A stretch of DNA of 64,000 nucleotides from Paraburkholderia sprentiae WSM5005 (GCF_001865575.2 NZ_CP017565.2:248001-312000); one strand, 5' to 3'. Positions 27,899 through 37,288 are shown, counted from the stretch's first letter. The notes: generated by a model not told the origin, from the sequence alone. Numbers and translations: made by a program.

Positions 27899-28901
27899 AT
27901 GCCCGATCGCCGTTCGGGAAGCGCCTCAAGGCGACGTTCCCGAAGACCCGCGAACTGTACGGCGAGGTCTGCGCGCTGGTGTTCTTCCGCTTCGGCATCA
28001 CACCGACCGCGAACCGCCTCTACCAGCTCGTGAAGCGCGGCAGCATGGGCACGCCGACCGAGGTGCTCGCGGAGTTCTGGACCGCCCTGCGTGACAAGAG
28101 CCGCTTACGGCTCGAACGGCCGGATCTCCCGCCGGACCTCCAGGCCGCCGCCGGCGACCTGATCGCGGCGCTCTGGGACAGGTCGACAGCCGCCGCGTAC
28201 GCTGCGCTCGAAGAACTGCGCCTCGAGCTGGGCGCCGAGCGCGAGGCGGCCCAGGCAGCGATCGGCGTGGCGCGGGATGCAGCGGGCCGAGCCGAGGCCG
28301 CGCTCGACGAACGCAACGCTGCACTGCTCACCGCGCAGACGGAAATCCGTGAACTCGGGCAGGCGTTGGCGGTGGCTGACGCGGCGCGGCTCACGCTGGA
28401 GGCCGATATCGCCCGCCTGCAGCGGGAAAACCGTGACAGCGACGCCGCCTTGGCACAAGTCCGCGCGGACTTTGCGCGCGAGCTGGACAAGCTGCGTGAG
28501 GACGGCAGCGCTCGGAGGAGCGTCTGCGGGCCGCGGAAAGGCGCGCGCTACTCGAGATTGAGCGCGAACGCGCGCTGGCCACGCGACTGCACAAAGATCT
28601 GGAGGCTGCGGGGCGGCGGGCCGAGCAGCATGACGAGCGTCATCGCGCTGAATCGGAAACCTTGCGAGGCCAGCTGGGCGACGCCAGGCATCAGGCCGGG
28701 CTGATGCGGGGTCGGCTCGACGCGCTCGAGGCAACCAACGCTGCGTATATGGACGAGCTTGAGACTCTTCGACAAAACTTTTCCACTGTGCCGGCTTCTG
28801 GCGTGGGGATCGCAGGGCGCTCAGCGCGGCGCACCGGCGCGGCGAGGAAGCCTGTGCTGACCGTTCGCAAGGATCGCGGAGTAAAGGAGTCTACCGAGTG
28901 A
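27899..28901 (+). pseudogene. KfrA-like DNA-binding protein with coiled coil, frameshifted
   Basis: The conserved KfrA N-terminal domain is visible (ELYGEVCALVFFRFGITPTA, LVKRGSMGTPTEVLAEFW) and then a long Ala/Glu/Arg-rich coiled coil from about 28140. Two single-base losses seem to break it: near 27918, between the ATG (27899) and the in-frame KRLKATFPKTREL, and near 28504, after which the frame continues as SEERLRAAERRALLEIERER to the stop at 28901. KfrA proteins bind plasmid DNA and help partitioning. An alternative is a short functional protein from GTG 27979. Confidence 0.72.
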
Positions 28902-29113
28902 AAAAGGTGCCCCGGCGGCGGCGTCGCCCAGCGTGTCCACCGATCGGAGCGCTGATGCGATACGGAACCCGGATCGTACGCGTGATTGCCGAAGTCAGTG
29001 GTCAGCGGGTGGTGATCGAATCAGTCAGCGAGGATGGCCGGGTGTTTCGCACCTCGGTCAAATGGACCAGTCTTTCGGAACTGGAAAATGGGCTGTTTCA
29101 GGAGGCCGGATAA
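28898..29113 (+). CDS. small hypothetical protein coupled to kfrA-like gene
   Basis: 71 residues from GTG at 28898, overlapping the kfrA-like stop by four bases. The N-terminus is basic (KKVPRRRRRP), followed by a beta-rich domain (IVRVIAEVSGQRVVIESVS). Not recognised. A degenerate copy of its middle part is detectable at about 30395-30490, so the unit was once duplicated. Confidence 0.55.
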   Translation: MKKVPRRRRRPACPPIGALMRYGTRIVRVIAEVSGQRVVIESVSEDGRVFRTSVKWTSLSELENGLFQEAG

Positions 29114-29197
29114 ACCTCGTATTGCGGTTGGGAGGGTTGGGAGAGATTGCTGGATATGGCACTGGCGGCCGCCGTCAACGGGAAGCAAAAAGCGGCG

Positions 29198-29242
29198 TGG
29201 CAGTCGGACGGCAAAATGCCTATAATGAATGGGCAAATTGCC
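29198..29242 (+). promoter_or_regulatory. toxin-antitoxin promoter with two palindromic operators
   Basis: TGGCAG (29198-29203) and TATAAT (29221-29226) are spaced by 17 bases, a good sigma-70 promoter. The -10 box is flanked by two palindromes, GGCAAAATGCC (29210-29220) and GGCAAATTGCC (29232-29242), 22 bases apart. This fits autorepression by the antitoxin. Confidence 0.6.
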
Positions 29243-29255
29243 GAATGGAGCCGCG

Positions 29256-29711
29256 ATGATCACTGTCTCTTTCAAGCCAAGCGGAGCGGGCAACCCGCGC
29301 CGGGAAGAGTTCGCCCTGTTGCAGCGGCTGCTTGATGCGCCCGTGCGCAGCGGTTCCGACCTTGCAGAGCTCGCGACCGAACGGGTCGGCGTCGCCGTGA
29401 TCGACCGTCTTGCAGAGCACGGACTGAAGGCCGACGAACTGTCTTTCATCATCCCCCGGCGGACGCTGACACACCGTCGGCAACAGCACGAGCGACTCTC
29501 GACGGAGGAGTCAGACAAAGCGATTCGTCTCGCCAAGATCGTCGCCCAGGCTACCTCAGCCTTTGGCAATGCCGGGAAGGCAATGCTGTGGCTGCGAAAT
29601 TCCCAGAAGCGGTTCGGTGGGAGGACCGCGCTCGATATGGCGAGCACCGAGCACGGCGCCCGGTTGGTCGAGGAGGCGCTCGTCCAGCTTGACGAAGGGT
29701 ACTTTGCCTGA
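29256..29711 (+). CDS. MbcA/ParS/Xre-type antitoxin
   Basis: About 151 residues from ATG at 29256 (GGAG seven bases upstream). The central Xre-like part (IDRLAEHGLKADELSFIIPR, HERLSTEESDKAIRLAKIV) is followed by the C-terminal MbcA/ParS domain (KAMLWLRNSQKRFGGRTALD and a short tail), which normally plugs the NAD pocket of a RES toxin. Its stop overlaps the toxin ATG (TGATG). Confidence 0.85.
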   Translation: MITVSFKPSGAGNPRREEFALLQRLLDAPVRSGSDLAELATERVGVAVIDRLAEHGLKADELSFIIPRRTLTHRRQQHERLSTEESDKAIRLAKIVAQATSAFGNAGKAMLWLRNSQKRFGGRTALDMASTEHGARLVEEALVQLDEGYFA

Positions 29712-30178
29712 TGGTCCTGTGGAGAATCAGTAACTACGCTGATCTGAAAGGCATTGGTGGCCTGCGGGCAGCGGGCCGATGGCATTTCGCCGGCCAGCCG
29801 GTAGTGTATCTGGCCGAACACCCCGCGGCCGCCCTTCTCGAGATTCTGGTACATCTGGAAATCGGCAGCCCCGCTGATCTACCCGATACGTACCAGCTGC
29901 TCAGGGTTGAAGTGACAGACGACGTAACGATTGCGGAGATGACCGACGACGGCATCCCCGCCAACTGGCGGGACGATATGGCGTGGTCCCAGGATGCCGG
30001 GACTGAATGGCTGGGTGCCGGCGGCAGCGTGCTGCTTAAGGTGCCAAGCGCAGTCGTTCCTTACGCGCACAACTACCTGATGAATCCCGAACACGAAGAT
30101 GCGGATCACCTCACGATCAGCATGGCAATCCAGGTCCGGCACGATCCCCGTATTCTGAAATTGCTGTCGAAAGCGTAG
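29711..30178 (+). CDS. RES-domain toxin (NAD-targeting)
   Basis: 155 residues, full length. RES-family residues are present: WRISNYADLKGIGG (Arg), VYLAEHPAAALLEILVHLE (Tyr and Glu) and KVPSAVVPYAHNYLMNP (Ser). Characterised members (MbcT, ParT, Res) degrade or use NAD. The one-base overlap with the antitoxin ensures coupled synthesis. The pair appears intact within an otherwise decayed region, as expected for an addiction module. Confidence 0.88.
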   Translation: MVLWRISNYADLKGIGGLRAAGRWHFAGQPVVYLAEHPAAALLEILVHLEIGSPADLPDTYQLLRVEVTDDVTIAEMTDDGIPANWRDDMAWSQDAGTEWLGAGGSVLLKVPSAVVPYAHNYLMNPEHEDADHLTISMAIQVRHDPRILKLLSKA

Positions 30179-30629
30179 GGAAACGCTGACGAAATATTGC
30201 GTGAGCTACGAGCACAGCTTGTCGACCGCAGGTCGTCGCGGATCTTCCGGCAAACGTGCCGCGCGCGCTGCTGCCCGAATTCATCGCCGGGCTCATCTTG
30301 CAGCGTTCACCCTGCATCGGGCGGATCCGCAACCTGCGTATTCTCTGATCGGGTGCTCCGTGCGCGCGAGCTGTCACTTAGCCGTAGACCGGCCGGATGA
30401 TCGCCGAAGCGAGGCGGTTAGTTGCGAGTGGTCGAGTCAGTTCGGGAGGATGGCCGGATGTTTCGCAGCGCGGCCAGCTTTTCATGGTGTTGCCAGCTGC
30501 TGCTACTTTTACTTCCGTAACGCTGCTACTTTGGTTCATCGCACGCCGCTCCACCGGCGGTGGCTATGTGCTTTGCTTCGTCGCGGTGACGGCCGTAGCT
30601 GTCGAAGGCGGCATTCGAAGCGTCTGTTG
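30179..30629. other. degenerate DNA, includes decayed copy of the 28898 small gene
   Basis: Around 30395-30490 the sequence resembles the interior of the small gene at 28898-29113 but in broken frames. The rest has only unrecognised frames. Confidence 0.4.
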
Positions 30630-30757
30630 GAAAGGTGTGGGGTCGGGTGCACGATCTGCTGCTCGACAAGTTGCGCGAGGCCGGGCAGATCGATCAGCTG
30701 GGATACGCGCGAGCCCTGAACATAGGTGGAGGATTGCAAGCGGCGCGAGCCGCTTAG
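30630..30757 (+). pseudogene. IS5-family transposase fragment
   Basis: The frame VWGRVHDLLLDKLREAGQID up to the stop at 30757 matches the N-terminal third of IS427-group IS5 transposases (usually VW-x-x-LHE-LLAELxAAGxID). No ends or remaining DDE residues are present. Confidence 0.6.
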
Positions 30758-30799
30758 GTCCGCTCATCTCTCTGGAGCGGACGGTGAAACCAACGCGCG

Positions 30800-31406
30800 C
30801 AACGCTTCCCGTTTTGTGTGGGCTATCCGTTTCGTCGACGTACGCGTACCGCGCGCCAACGTGTTCGGCGGCGAGGGCAACGGTTTCAAGCTCGGCATGT
30901 CGCGTATCAACGTGAACCGCCTGCTGCACTTTCCGACGATGCTCGGGCTCGCTACCGCCGCCTATGAGGCATCGCTCGACTATGCGCGTACGCGCCGGCA
31001 AGTCGGCGGCCCGATCGCGCGCTTTCAGGCGATCCACCGCATGCTCGCCGACATGGCCGCCGCACTGCGGGCGTGCGAAAGCATGATCGAGCAAACCGCC
31101 GCGCTCGCCGACGCGGGCGCCGATCCGCGGATGAAGGCCGCGGCCTGCAAGTTGTTCGTGTCGGAACGTTGCTTCGAGATCTCGGATAAGGCTGTGCAGA
31201 TTCACGGCAATGTCGGCGTGACGCGTCATCATCCGGTCGAGCAGACGTTCCGGAAGCTGCGTATGTTCGGCGTTTTCACGGGCACGAGCTAAATCCAGCG
31301 CAATACGATCGCCCGTGTCACTCGACTCCGCTGGCTCGCCGGCCCGAAAGAGCGGGCAACATGCGCACGAATGCTGGAAGCCTCTAAAAGGAAGCGATGC
31401 CGATGA
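30800..31406 (+). pseudogene. acyl-CoA dehydrogenase C-terminal fragment with nonsense codon
   Basis: The C-terminal helical domain is clear (RFVDVRVPRANVFGGEGNGF, RTRRQVGGPIARFQAIHRML, KAVQIHGNVGVTRHHPVEQT). The N-terminal FAD-binding half is absent, cut where the IS5 fragment ends. A TAA at 31290 replaces the Glu of the conserved TGTSEIQRN, and the frame then continues IQRNTIARVTRL. It overlaps the following CoA-transferase remnant and was probably in the same operon. Confidence 0.83.
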
Positions 31407-32372
31407 AACCTGAATGTTCCTGCCTGAACGGCATCAAGATTAACGACCTGAGTCAGTTGCTGCCCGATCCGCATGCCACGTCGATGCTGACGCATCTAGG
31501 CGCGGACGTGCTACAGGTCGAACCGGCGGGCACCGGCGATCCGGCGGCAACTCGGACGCGAGGTGTTCGCCCAACTCAACCGCGGCAAGCGGTCCGTCGC
31601 GCTCGACCTGAAAAGTCCCGCCGGCACGGCGACCATGCTCGAGCCGGGCGCGATGCGGGCGCAGTCGTCGAGGGTTTCCGGCCAGGCGTCGCGAAACGAC
31701 TTGGACTCGACTATCCGACGCTCGCCGAAGTGAATCCGCGCATCGTGATGTGTTCGGTTTCCGGATTCGGCCAGACCAGCCCGTACGCGGCCCGGGCTGG
31801 CGACGATCTCAATTACCTGGCGCTCGGCGGCTTCTGGTCGATTTTTGTTCAGGTCGACGACCGGGTCACGTGCCCGCGTGTGCGGCTTGCGGACTACCCC
31901 GCGTCGAGTCACGCCGCGATCGCGCTGGCGCTTGCAGTTATGAGCGCGCGTCAGAACGGTCGCGGCCAGCATTTTGACGTGTCGATTCACGACTGTGTGT
32001 TGGCGTGGACTGCATCGGCCGCGTGCACCTCGCACGAGTATGCGGACCGCCCGCTGGCATCGCCCGACGTCATGCCCGAGAACGATCTTTTCGCGACGCG
32101 AGACGGCCGGCATCTTGCGTTGGCGATTCTGGAGAACAAGTTCCGGTTGAACCTGTGGGAAGCGCTCGGAGCCGGCTATTCCGCGTTGACTGACGATCGT
32201 TTCGCGTCACGCCAGGGCAGGGCAGGCAGTAGTTCAAGCGTGAGGTCAACTCGCTGCTCGCGCAGATGTTCTTGCAGCGCACGCTTGGCGAATGGCTCGA
32301 CACGCTCGCGTCTTTCGATCTGCCGGTGTCGCCGCCGCTCGATGCGCAGCAGCTGTTTCACGATCCGACATG
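31397..32372 (+). pseudogene. CaiB/BaiF family CoA-transferase, multiple frameshifts
   Basis: The family start DLSQLLPDPHATSMLTHLGA and ADVLQVEPAGTGDP is followed by a frame change near 31545 (the alternative frame reads REVFAQLNRGKRSVALDLKS), a return near 31660 (GAVVEGFRPGVAKRLGLDY), the conserved SGFGQTSPYAARAGDDLNYL, and another shift near 32230 to a sensible end (LGEWLDTLASFDLPVSPPLD, stop at 32372). CoA-transferases of this kind activate carboxylic acids, fitting the acyl-CoA dehydrogenase fragment upstream. The 335 bases after it hold no recognised gene. Confidence 0.8.
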
Positions 32373-32707
32373 ATCGGCGAACTCGCTAACGGCGCGACTA
32401 TAGCGGTGCGCATTCCCGTGAAGTTTTAAGCGGGCTTGCCCGACGCCGACGACGCCGTTCCATCGCTCGGCGAGCACAACAGCTGAAGCCGCTTGCTAGC
32501 AAGGACGCAAAAGACGTCCCCGCCATAGCGGAGACAACCCGAATGACAATCGAACAAAACCGATATCGACGTGGACTACATGATCGGTCGCGCCGAACCC
32601 GACGAGGCGGTCGCCGACTGGCATCTTTGAAGTGATGCCCGCTCAAGCTTAAAGTCTGATTCTGTTGTACTCTGGCTGCTTTCAAACTCAGATGTGAAGG
32701 CAATGTA

Positions 32708-33346
32708 ATGACGGCTGTCAATGAAAGACTGGCATGGCGCTATGCAACCAAGAAGTTCGATGTGACGAAAGGCGTGCCGGCCGAAAAGCTCGAACGTATC
32801 GTTGAAGCTGTGCGGCTGGCACCGACCTCAAGCGGGCTCCAACCGTTTGAGCTGTTCATCGTGAGCAATGCCGATATCCGCGCAAACATTCGAACCGTGG
32901 CTTGGGACCAGGCGCAAATTACCGACTGTTCGCATCTGCTGGTATTTGCTGCGTGGGACGACATCACGGCCGATCGCGTCAATATGATGTTCGACCTGAC
33001 CAACGAGGTCCGAGGCTTCAAAAACGAGGGTTGGGAAAACTATCGCCAAATGTTGCTTGGAATTGTCGCCGATCGAGGAACGGAGGCGAACTATCAGGCC
33101 GCAGCGCGGCAGGCTTACATCGGGCTGGGCGCTGCCTTGATTGCTGCGGCTTTTGAAGCGGTCGACGCTACGCCGATGGAAGGATTCGACCCGTCAGCGG
33201 TCGATGAAATCCTCGATTTGAAATCGAAAAACTTGCGCAGCGTTGTCATGCTGGCTCTCGGTTATCGGGAGGCCGAAGGTGATTGGCTTGTGAACTTGAA
33301 GAAAGTTCGTCGCAGCCGCGATAACTTCGTCACTGAAGTACAGTGA
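32708..33346 (+). CDS. NAD(P)H-dependent nitroreductase family protein
   Basis: 212 residues, apparently intact, an island among pseudogenes. FMN contacts: RYATKKFDVTKGVPAEKL near the N-terminus, APTSSGLQPFELFIV, AYIGLGAALIAAAFEAVDAT, and a C-terminal ALGYREAEGDW. NfsB-like enzymes reduce quinones, nitro compounds or enones in the cytoplasm using FMN. It stands alone with its own short upstream region. Confidence 0.87.
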   Translation: MTAVNERLAWRYATKKFDVTKGVPAEKLERIVEAVRLAPTSSGLQPFELFIVSNADIRANIRTVAWDQAQITDCSHLLVFAAWDDITADRVNMMFDLTNEVRGFKNEGWENYRQMLLGIVADRGTEANYQAAARQAYIGLGAALIAAAFEAVDATPMEGFDPSAVDEILDLKSKNLRSVVMLALGYREAEGDWLVNLKKVRRSRDNFVTEVQ

Positions 33347-33586
33347 ATCGGACATTGTCCACGTCTACACATTGGCGTTGTTCAGGAGTGACCTTAAGGC
33401 CGAACGCCTGCCTCACGAAACAAAGTAGGAACGGCCGTTGTACTTCGGAAGCGGTTGTCAGCGTCGGACCGCTTTCGTCGAAGTAAACCCCCCGGATTTC
33501 ATTAGTGCGGTGCGCGGCAAGGATGCCGGCGCCGCACCGACTGGTCACCCGCCATATCGCCCTTGAGATCCGTCCTGGGGGTGTCG

Positions 33587-33700
33587 GTGGTCGAGCTGGG
33601 AGAAGTGATGACGATTCTGGAACTGCACCGGCAGGGGCTGAGTATTTCTGCCATCGCCGCTCGACTGAACATGGATCGCAAGACGATTCGCAAACCGGGA
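33587..33700 (+). pseudogene. IS21-family istA N-terminal fragment
   Basis: ILELHRQGLSISAIAARLNM followed by DRKTIRK is the helix-turn-helix start of IstA transposases. It breaks off after RK and runs, in the same frame, into the benzoylformate decarboxylase fragment. Confidence 0.65.
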
Positions 33701-33733
33701 TCTTCTACTGGCAATTACGACGAGATGCAGTTT

Positions 33734-33961
33734 ATGAACACCCAGACATCGACCGCCGAAGACCGGATTACTGTGCGCGATGCGGTCATTGACCCGATGC
33801 GCCGCCTCGGCATACAGAAGCTTTTTGGCAATCCCGGTTCGACCGAGTTGCCGATGCTCCGGGATTTCCCGTCGGATTTTCAATACGTCCTCGGCCTCAG
33901 GGAAGCTGTGGTGGTGGGTATGGCCGACGGTTACGCGCAGGCGACCGGCAATGCGGCGTGA
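33734..33961 (+). pseudogene. benzoylformate decarboxylase N-terminal fragment
   Basis: From ATG 33734: TVRDAVIDPMRRLGIQKLFG, NPGSTELPML, REAVVVGMADGYAQATGNAA. This is the thiamine-diphosphate-binding N-terminus of MdlC-type enzymes, including the Glu and GYAQATGNAA stretch, cut after about 75 residues where an integrase fragment begins. Confidence 0.78.
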
Positions 33962-34094
33962 ACAGAAGGTGGATATCCGTGTGATCCAGGCGCTGATCGG
34001 GCGCACCAAGCTTGAGAACACCGCGCTCTACGTCCAGTTGGCCACCGACCTGCTGCGCGAGGTCACCAGTCCGCGGGACGGCCTGCCCGTGTGA
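33960..34094 (+). pseudogene. tyrosine recombinase C-terminal fragment
   Basis: DIRVIQALIGRTKLENTALY followed by VQLATDLLREVTSPRDGLPV and a stop is the last 45 residues of a tyrosine integrase, including the nucleophile Tyr. The rest is absent. Confidence 0.7.
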
Positions 34095-34192
34095 GTGAGC
34101 CCGCGCGCTGTAGCGCGGATATCTTCTGCAGGCCACGGGCCAGCGTGGCGAGCAACCGCACACCCGAGCCTGGGTAGCTGAAGGCACAGCCG

Positions 34193-34366
34193 GGTCGGCA
34201 GATGGTTCCATCGCATCCCTGTCTTCAGCACGAGCAGGATGCCATTGAGTGCTGCACGGTCCGAGACCGGCAGCCGTCCAAAGAACTGCTTGCGTCGCGG
34301 TTTGGGCGGTGGAAGTAGCGGTTCGATCAGTGCCCACAGTTCGTCATCGATGATAGGTGCCGGCAT
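34193..34366 (-). pseudogene. IS5-family transposase N-terminal fragment
   Basis: DDELWALIEPLLPPPKPRRK then LPVSDRAALNGILLVLKTGM is the standard start of IS427-type transposases, beginning at ATG 34366 and losing similarity after LPTRLC. Confidence 0.75.
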
Positions 34367-34806
34367 TCCTTGATCCGTTGTTCAGGTATCCAAGGTTAAG
34401 AAAAGTCGGACATTGTTCGTTAAGTCGCTTCGGGCGCGAGCGTGAGGTGGATAAGCGAGAGGGAAAGGGGAGCGGGAGGGGAGAAGGAGGTCCTGGTAAG
34501 GGGCAGTTGATAGACCGAAGGTACTGCGCTCTGGCAATGACACGGGCAAAAAGCCCGATGCCGGCTGGATGTTCGCACAAACCGGTTCGGGACGAAATGA
34601 TATGGGCCGAGAACCGCCGAGCGTTATCTGCAGTTGCTGAATCGGATGCGAGCGCGGGCTTCGCGTTGCCGAATGGCGTGCTGGACACCAGCGTCGAAGA
34701 AAAGCGATCCCGGCTCCGGGTGGATGTTATCTCAACCAAGATTACTATTACTATCACTGCAACTCTCTTAACCGGTATCGCCGGGCTCTTCAAAAGGAAC
34801 TCAATC
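34367..34806. other. 440-base region upstream of cynS, no gene recognised
   Basis: A purine-rich tract around 34440-34500 and short frames only. Presumed to contain the cynS promoter. Confidence 0.4.
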
Positions 34807-35250
34807 ATGGAACGAAATGAAGTCACGAAGAAAATCGTCGCCGCGAAGGTTGCCGGCAAACTGACGTGGGCCGAGATCGCCGCGAAGATCGGCCAGAGCA
34901 AGGAGTGGACGACCGCCGCGCTGCTCGGTCAGATGACGCTCGATGCGAAACAGGCGGGAGTCGCCCGCGAACTGTTCGACCTCACCGACGAAGAAACCGC
35001 GTGGCTGCAAATTGTCCCGTACAAAGGTTCGCTGCCGACCGCGGTGCCGACCGACCCGCTGATCTATCGCTGGTACGAGATCGTCAATGTGTACGGCACC
35101 ACGATCAAGGAGTTGATCCACGAGGAGTTCGGCGACGGCATCATGAGCGCAATCGACTTTTCGATGGATATCCAGCGCGAGCCGAATGCGAATGGCGACC
35201 GGGTCCAGGTGGTGCTCAGCGGCAAATTCCTGCCCTACAAGTCGTACTGA
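34807..35250 (+). CDS. cynS: cyanate hydratase (cyanase)
   Basis: 147 residues, the usual length. The N-terminal helical domain (LTWAEIAAKIGQSKEWTTAA) is followed by the catalytic domain with YRWYEIVNVYGTTIKELIHE (catalytic Arg and Glu) and FGDGIMSAIDF (Ser). It converts cyanate and bicarbonate to ammonia and carbon dioxide as a decamer in the cytoplasm. The ribosome site AAAGGAAC precedes ATG. No cynT (carbonic anhydrase) or cynR is near, and mobile elements flank it. Confidence 0.93.
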   Translation: MERNEVTKKIVAAKVAGKLTWAEIAAKIGQSKEWTTAALLGQMTLDAKQAGVARELFDLTDEETAWLQIVPYKGSLPTAVPTDPLIYRWYEIVNVYGTTIKELIHEEFGDGIMSAIDFSMDIQREPNANGDRVQVVLSGKFLPYKSY

Positions 35251-35385
35251 TAGCGTCATCCGGCCAGGGCAAGCGACACGCCCGGCGCGCCGCTTGCGAT
35301 CGCGAAGCAGCTCGTCGATCCTACGCTTTCTGAGATTGCTCTTCCTGCCGTTCTTATGACCCAGCCTCGACAAGTTGACAATGCC

Positions 35386-35953
35386 AGCACATGACATCGG
35401 GACGAGATGTTCGTGACGCTGCGCGGCGAGCCGTACCTGTTGTGGCGAGCGGTAGACGAGCATGGTGTCGAACTCGACGTGCTGGTGCAAAAGCGGCGCG
35501 ACAAGGCCGCGGCCAAGCGCTTCTTTCGGCGGGTGCCGCGATCCAATCCGGTGCCGCGCAAGATCGTTACCGACCAGTTGCGCAGTTATCCGGCGGCGAA
35601 GGCAGATATTCCTGAGCTCGCCCAAGTGAAGCACGTCTTCGTCAAATCGGCTGCGCGCGTGAACAACCGCGCCGAGAATAGTCACCAGCAAACCCGCAGG
35701 CGCGAACGCCAGATGTGCGGCTTTCGCGATGCCCGTCGCACGCAGGCGTTTCTCTCATGCTTCGGCCCGAGCCGGCAGCACTTCGCGTTGCCCAGACATC
35801 GGATGAGCGCGGCATGTCATCGCGCCATGTTGCAAGAACGGCTCGCTACATGGCATGACTGGACCGCCTCACTGGCAGCCAACCGGGCTATCTGATAAGG
35901 ATAACTATTCTTGAGGCCGGCACGTAGCCTGTGCTCCTCAACTTGACAGTGCC
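35386..35953 (+). mobile_element. IS6-family element, C-terminal half of transposase and right end
   Basis: From 35407 the frame reads FVTLRGEPYLLWRAVDEHGV, VLVQKRRDKAAAKRFFRRV, KIVTDQLRSYPAAKADIPEL, VNNRAENSHQQTRRRERQM: the DDE domain of an IS6-family transposase, ending at 35895. The right end CTCAACTTGACAGTGCC finishes at 35953. The N-terminal half is missing; a matching N-terminal half lies just to the right on the opposite strand. Left of the octamer AGCACATG (35386-35393) is another end-like sequence, GTTGACAATGCC. Confidence 0.82.
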
Positions 35954-35954
35954 C
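35656..35954 (+). repeat. 299-bp direct repeat, copy 1 (IS6-type 3-prime end)
   Basis: Matches 42877-43175 base for base as far as I can compare. It ends with the IS right end plus one shared C. Confidence 0.85.
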
Positions 35955-36194
35955 ATGTGCTGCCCGGCTTGCGCCGCGCCGCTTTGGCGCAACGGGCGAA
36001 TCCAGCGCCGAATTTGTCGCACCAGCAACGGATCGTTTCGTACGTGACCACGACACCACGCTCGAGCAACAACTCTTCAATGTCGCGCAGGCGAAGCTGA
36101 TGACGACGGCAGGGAAGCGGTAACCGTGATAAAGCGATTTGGGTTTCTTCATCACTTCATTGTACCGCCGTCTTCCGCAGCAAGCTGACAGAGC
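35954..36194 (-). mobile_element. IS6-family element, N-terminal half of transposase and left end
   Basis: On the minus strand the left end GGCTCTGTCAGCTTGC begins at 36194, the start codon lies at about 36155, and YHGYRFP, LRDIEELLLERGVVVTYETI and RKPGSTW follow in two frames (one single-base shift). It ends in AGCACATG (35961-35954) directly against the right end of the neighbouring half element. Confidence 0.75.
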
Positions 36195-36425
36195 CCTCTG
36201 CCACCATCCGTTCGAAGCCCGTGCGCGTTTGCGTTCCGGCCGCAGAGCGCCCCAGATCCTCGTCGATCACTTCGATCTCGTTCCAGCCCAACTGATGCAG
36301 ACGATCCTGCATCGCATACTGAGCTTCTGGCTCTCCAGATTGTGGCTGACCTGGTAGGCCGACGACTGGCGCACGTACAACATGGCCTTGCGCGCCAAAT
36401 GCTGCGACCGAATTTTGTCACTCAT
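36195..36425 (-). pseudogene. serine recombinase N-terminal fragment
   Basis: From ATG 36425: SDKIRSQHLARKAMLYVRQS, SAYQVSHNLES, then after one missing base YAMQDRLHQLGWNEIEVIDE and GRSAAGTQTRTGFERMVAE. This is the catalytic start of a large serine recombinase (nucleophile Ser in YVRQSS). It is cut by the IS6-type end. Confidence 0.78.
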
Positions 36426-36910
36426 CGCGCACCTCCGGCTCGTGGACGACGGCGAACAGCCCGCGACGGTGTTGCGCCAGCAAACGCACGGTCTGCTGCC
36501 GGACCTCTTGCGGCAGGTGCGCGCACTGCGGTGCCTTCGGAAAAGGACGGAACAGGTCGAGTTGACCGCCCGGTTATAGATTTGTCTGGCGTGGCATCAG
36601 CACCTCCTGTAAGGGACAAAGGATGGTGCTCGGCTTGTACCACACCGTCCTGCCCGGCACGAGTTCCCTGCGCCAGCAAGCGCTTCGGTTCCCGCAACGC
36701 TTACAGTTGACGGCGGCAGACGTTGCCGAAGTAATGCGAAAGCAGGCAACTGGATCGAACATCCACTGCGGCACTTCCAGCAAACGCGCCGTCTCGAACG
36801 GTTCCAGCGCGCAGCGCAAAACCGTCTCTGCATTCTTCCTCTCGACCGTCCACACACCGTGTGCCCGCACCACGGGTGCCAGCGGTAGAGAACTTCCTTT
36901 GATTCGCTAA
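36426..36910 (-). pseudogene. decayed accessory ORFs of the serine-recombinase cassette
   Basis: Two short frames precede the recombinase: one ending CAHLPQEVRQQTVRLLAQHR ... VRDE that overlaps the recombinase ATG, and one with LYRWHPWCGHTV, ETVLRCALEPFETARLLEVP and QWMFDPVAC that resembles DUF5372/Y4bD-like proteins found in such cassettes. Both are interrupted. Identification is tentative. Confidence 0.45.
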
Positions 36911-37059
36911 TATGGGTGTTGTGTTGTCGGCTTGTACAACCAGAAACGGCCCCATTCAAGTCTGTCCGATCAGACGCCGGATGAGGCATACTTCGGAACG
37001 CTGCCAGCGATCAAATCGGCAGCTTGATGACCCCGGCGCTTCAACTTGTAAGGTCGATC

Positions 37060-37288
37060 TGACTGTCCGAACCAACGGCGCCACCTCTCCAGCCGGAACG
37101 CCCAAGTCCATCAGAACGAGGCCGAGCGCGAGATTCAAACTTGCGACGCCTCCATCTGAAAGCCCGAATTCGTGCTCAATTGGCTGGACCAACGTTGAGA
37201 AAATGAAGCGGTCAGCGACGTTTGAAGTGTAGATCGCGGTTGCAAGCCTGTGCACCGACGCCGGGCGGCGTAGACTGCTCGGATTCAA
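37060..37288 (-). pseudogene. MFS transporter N-terminal fragment
   Basis: VADRFIFSTLVQPIEHEFGL and SDGGVASLN ... LGVPAG match the first two membrane segments of MFS permeases of the spinster/aromatic-acid type. Nothing beyond is recognisable. Confidence 0.6.
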
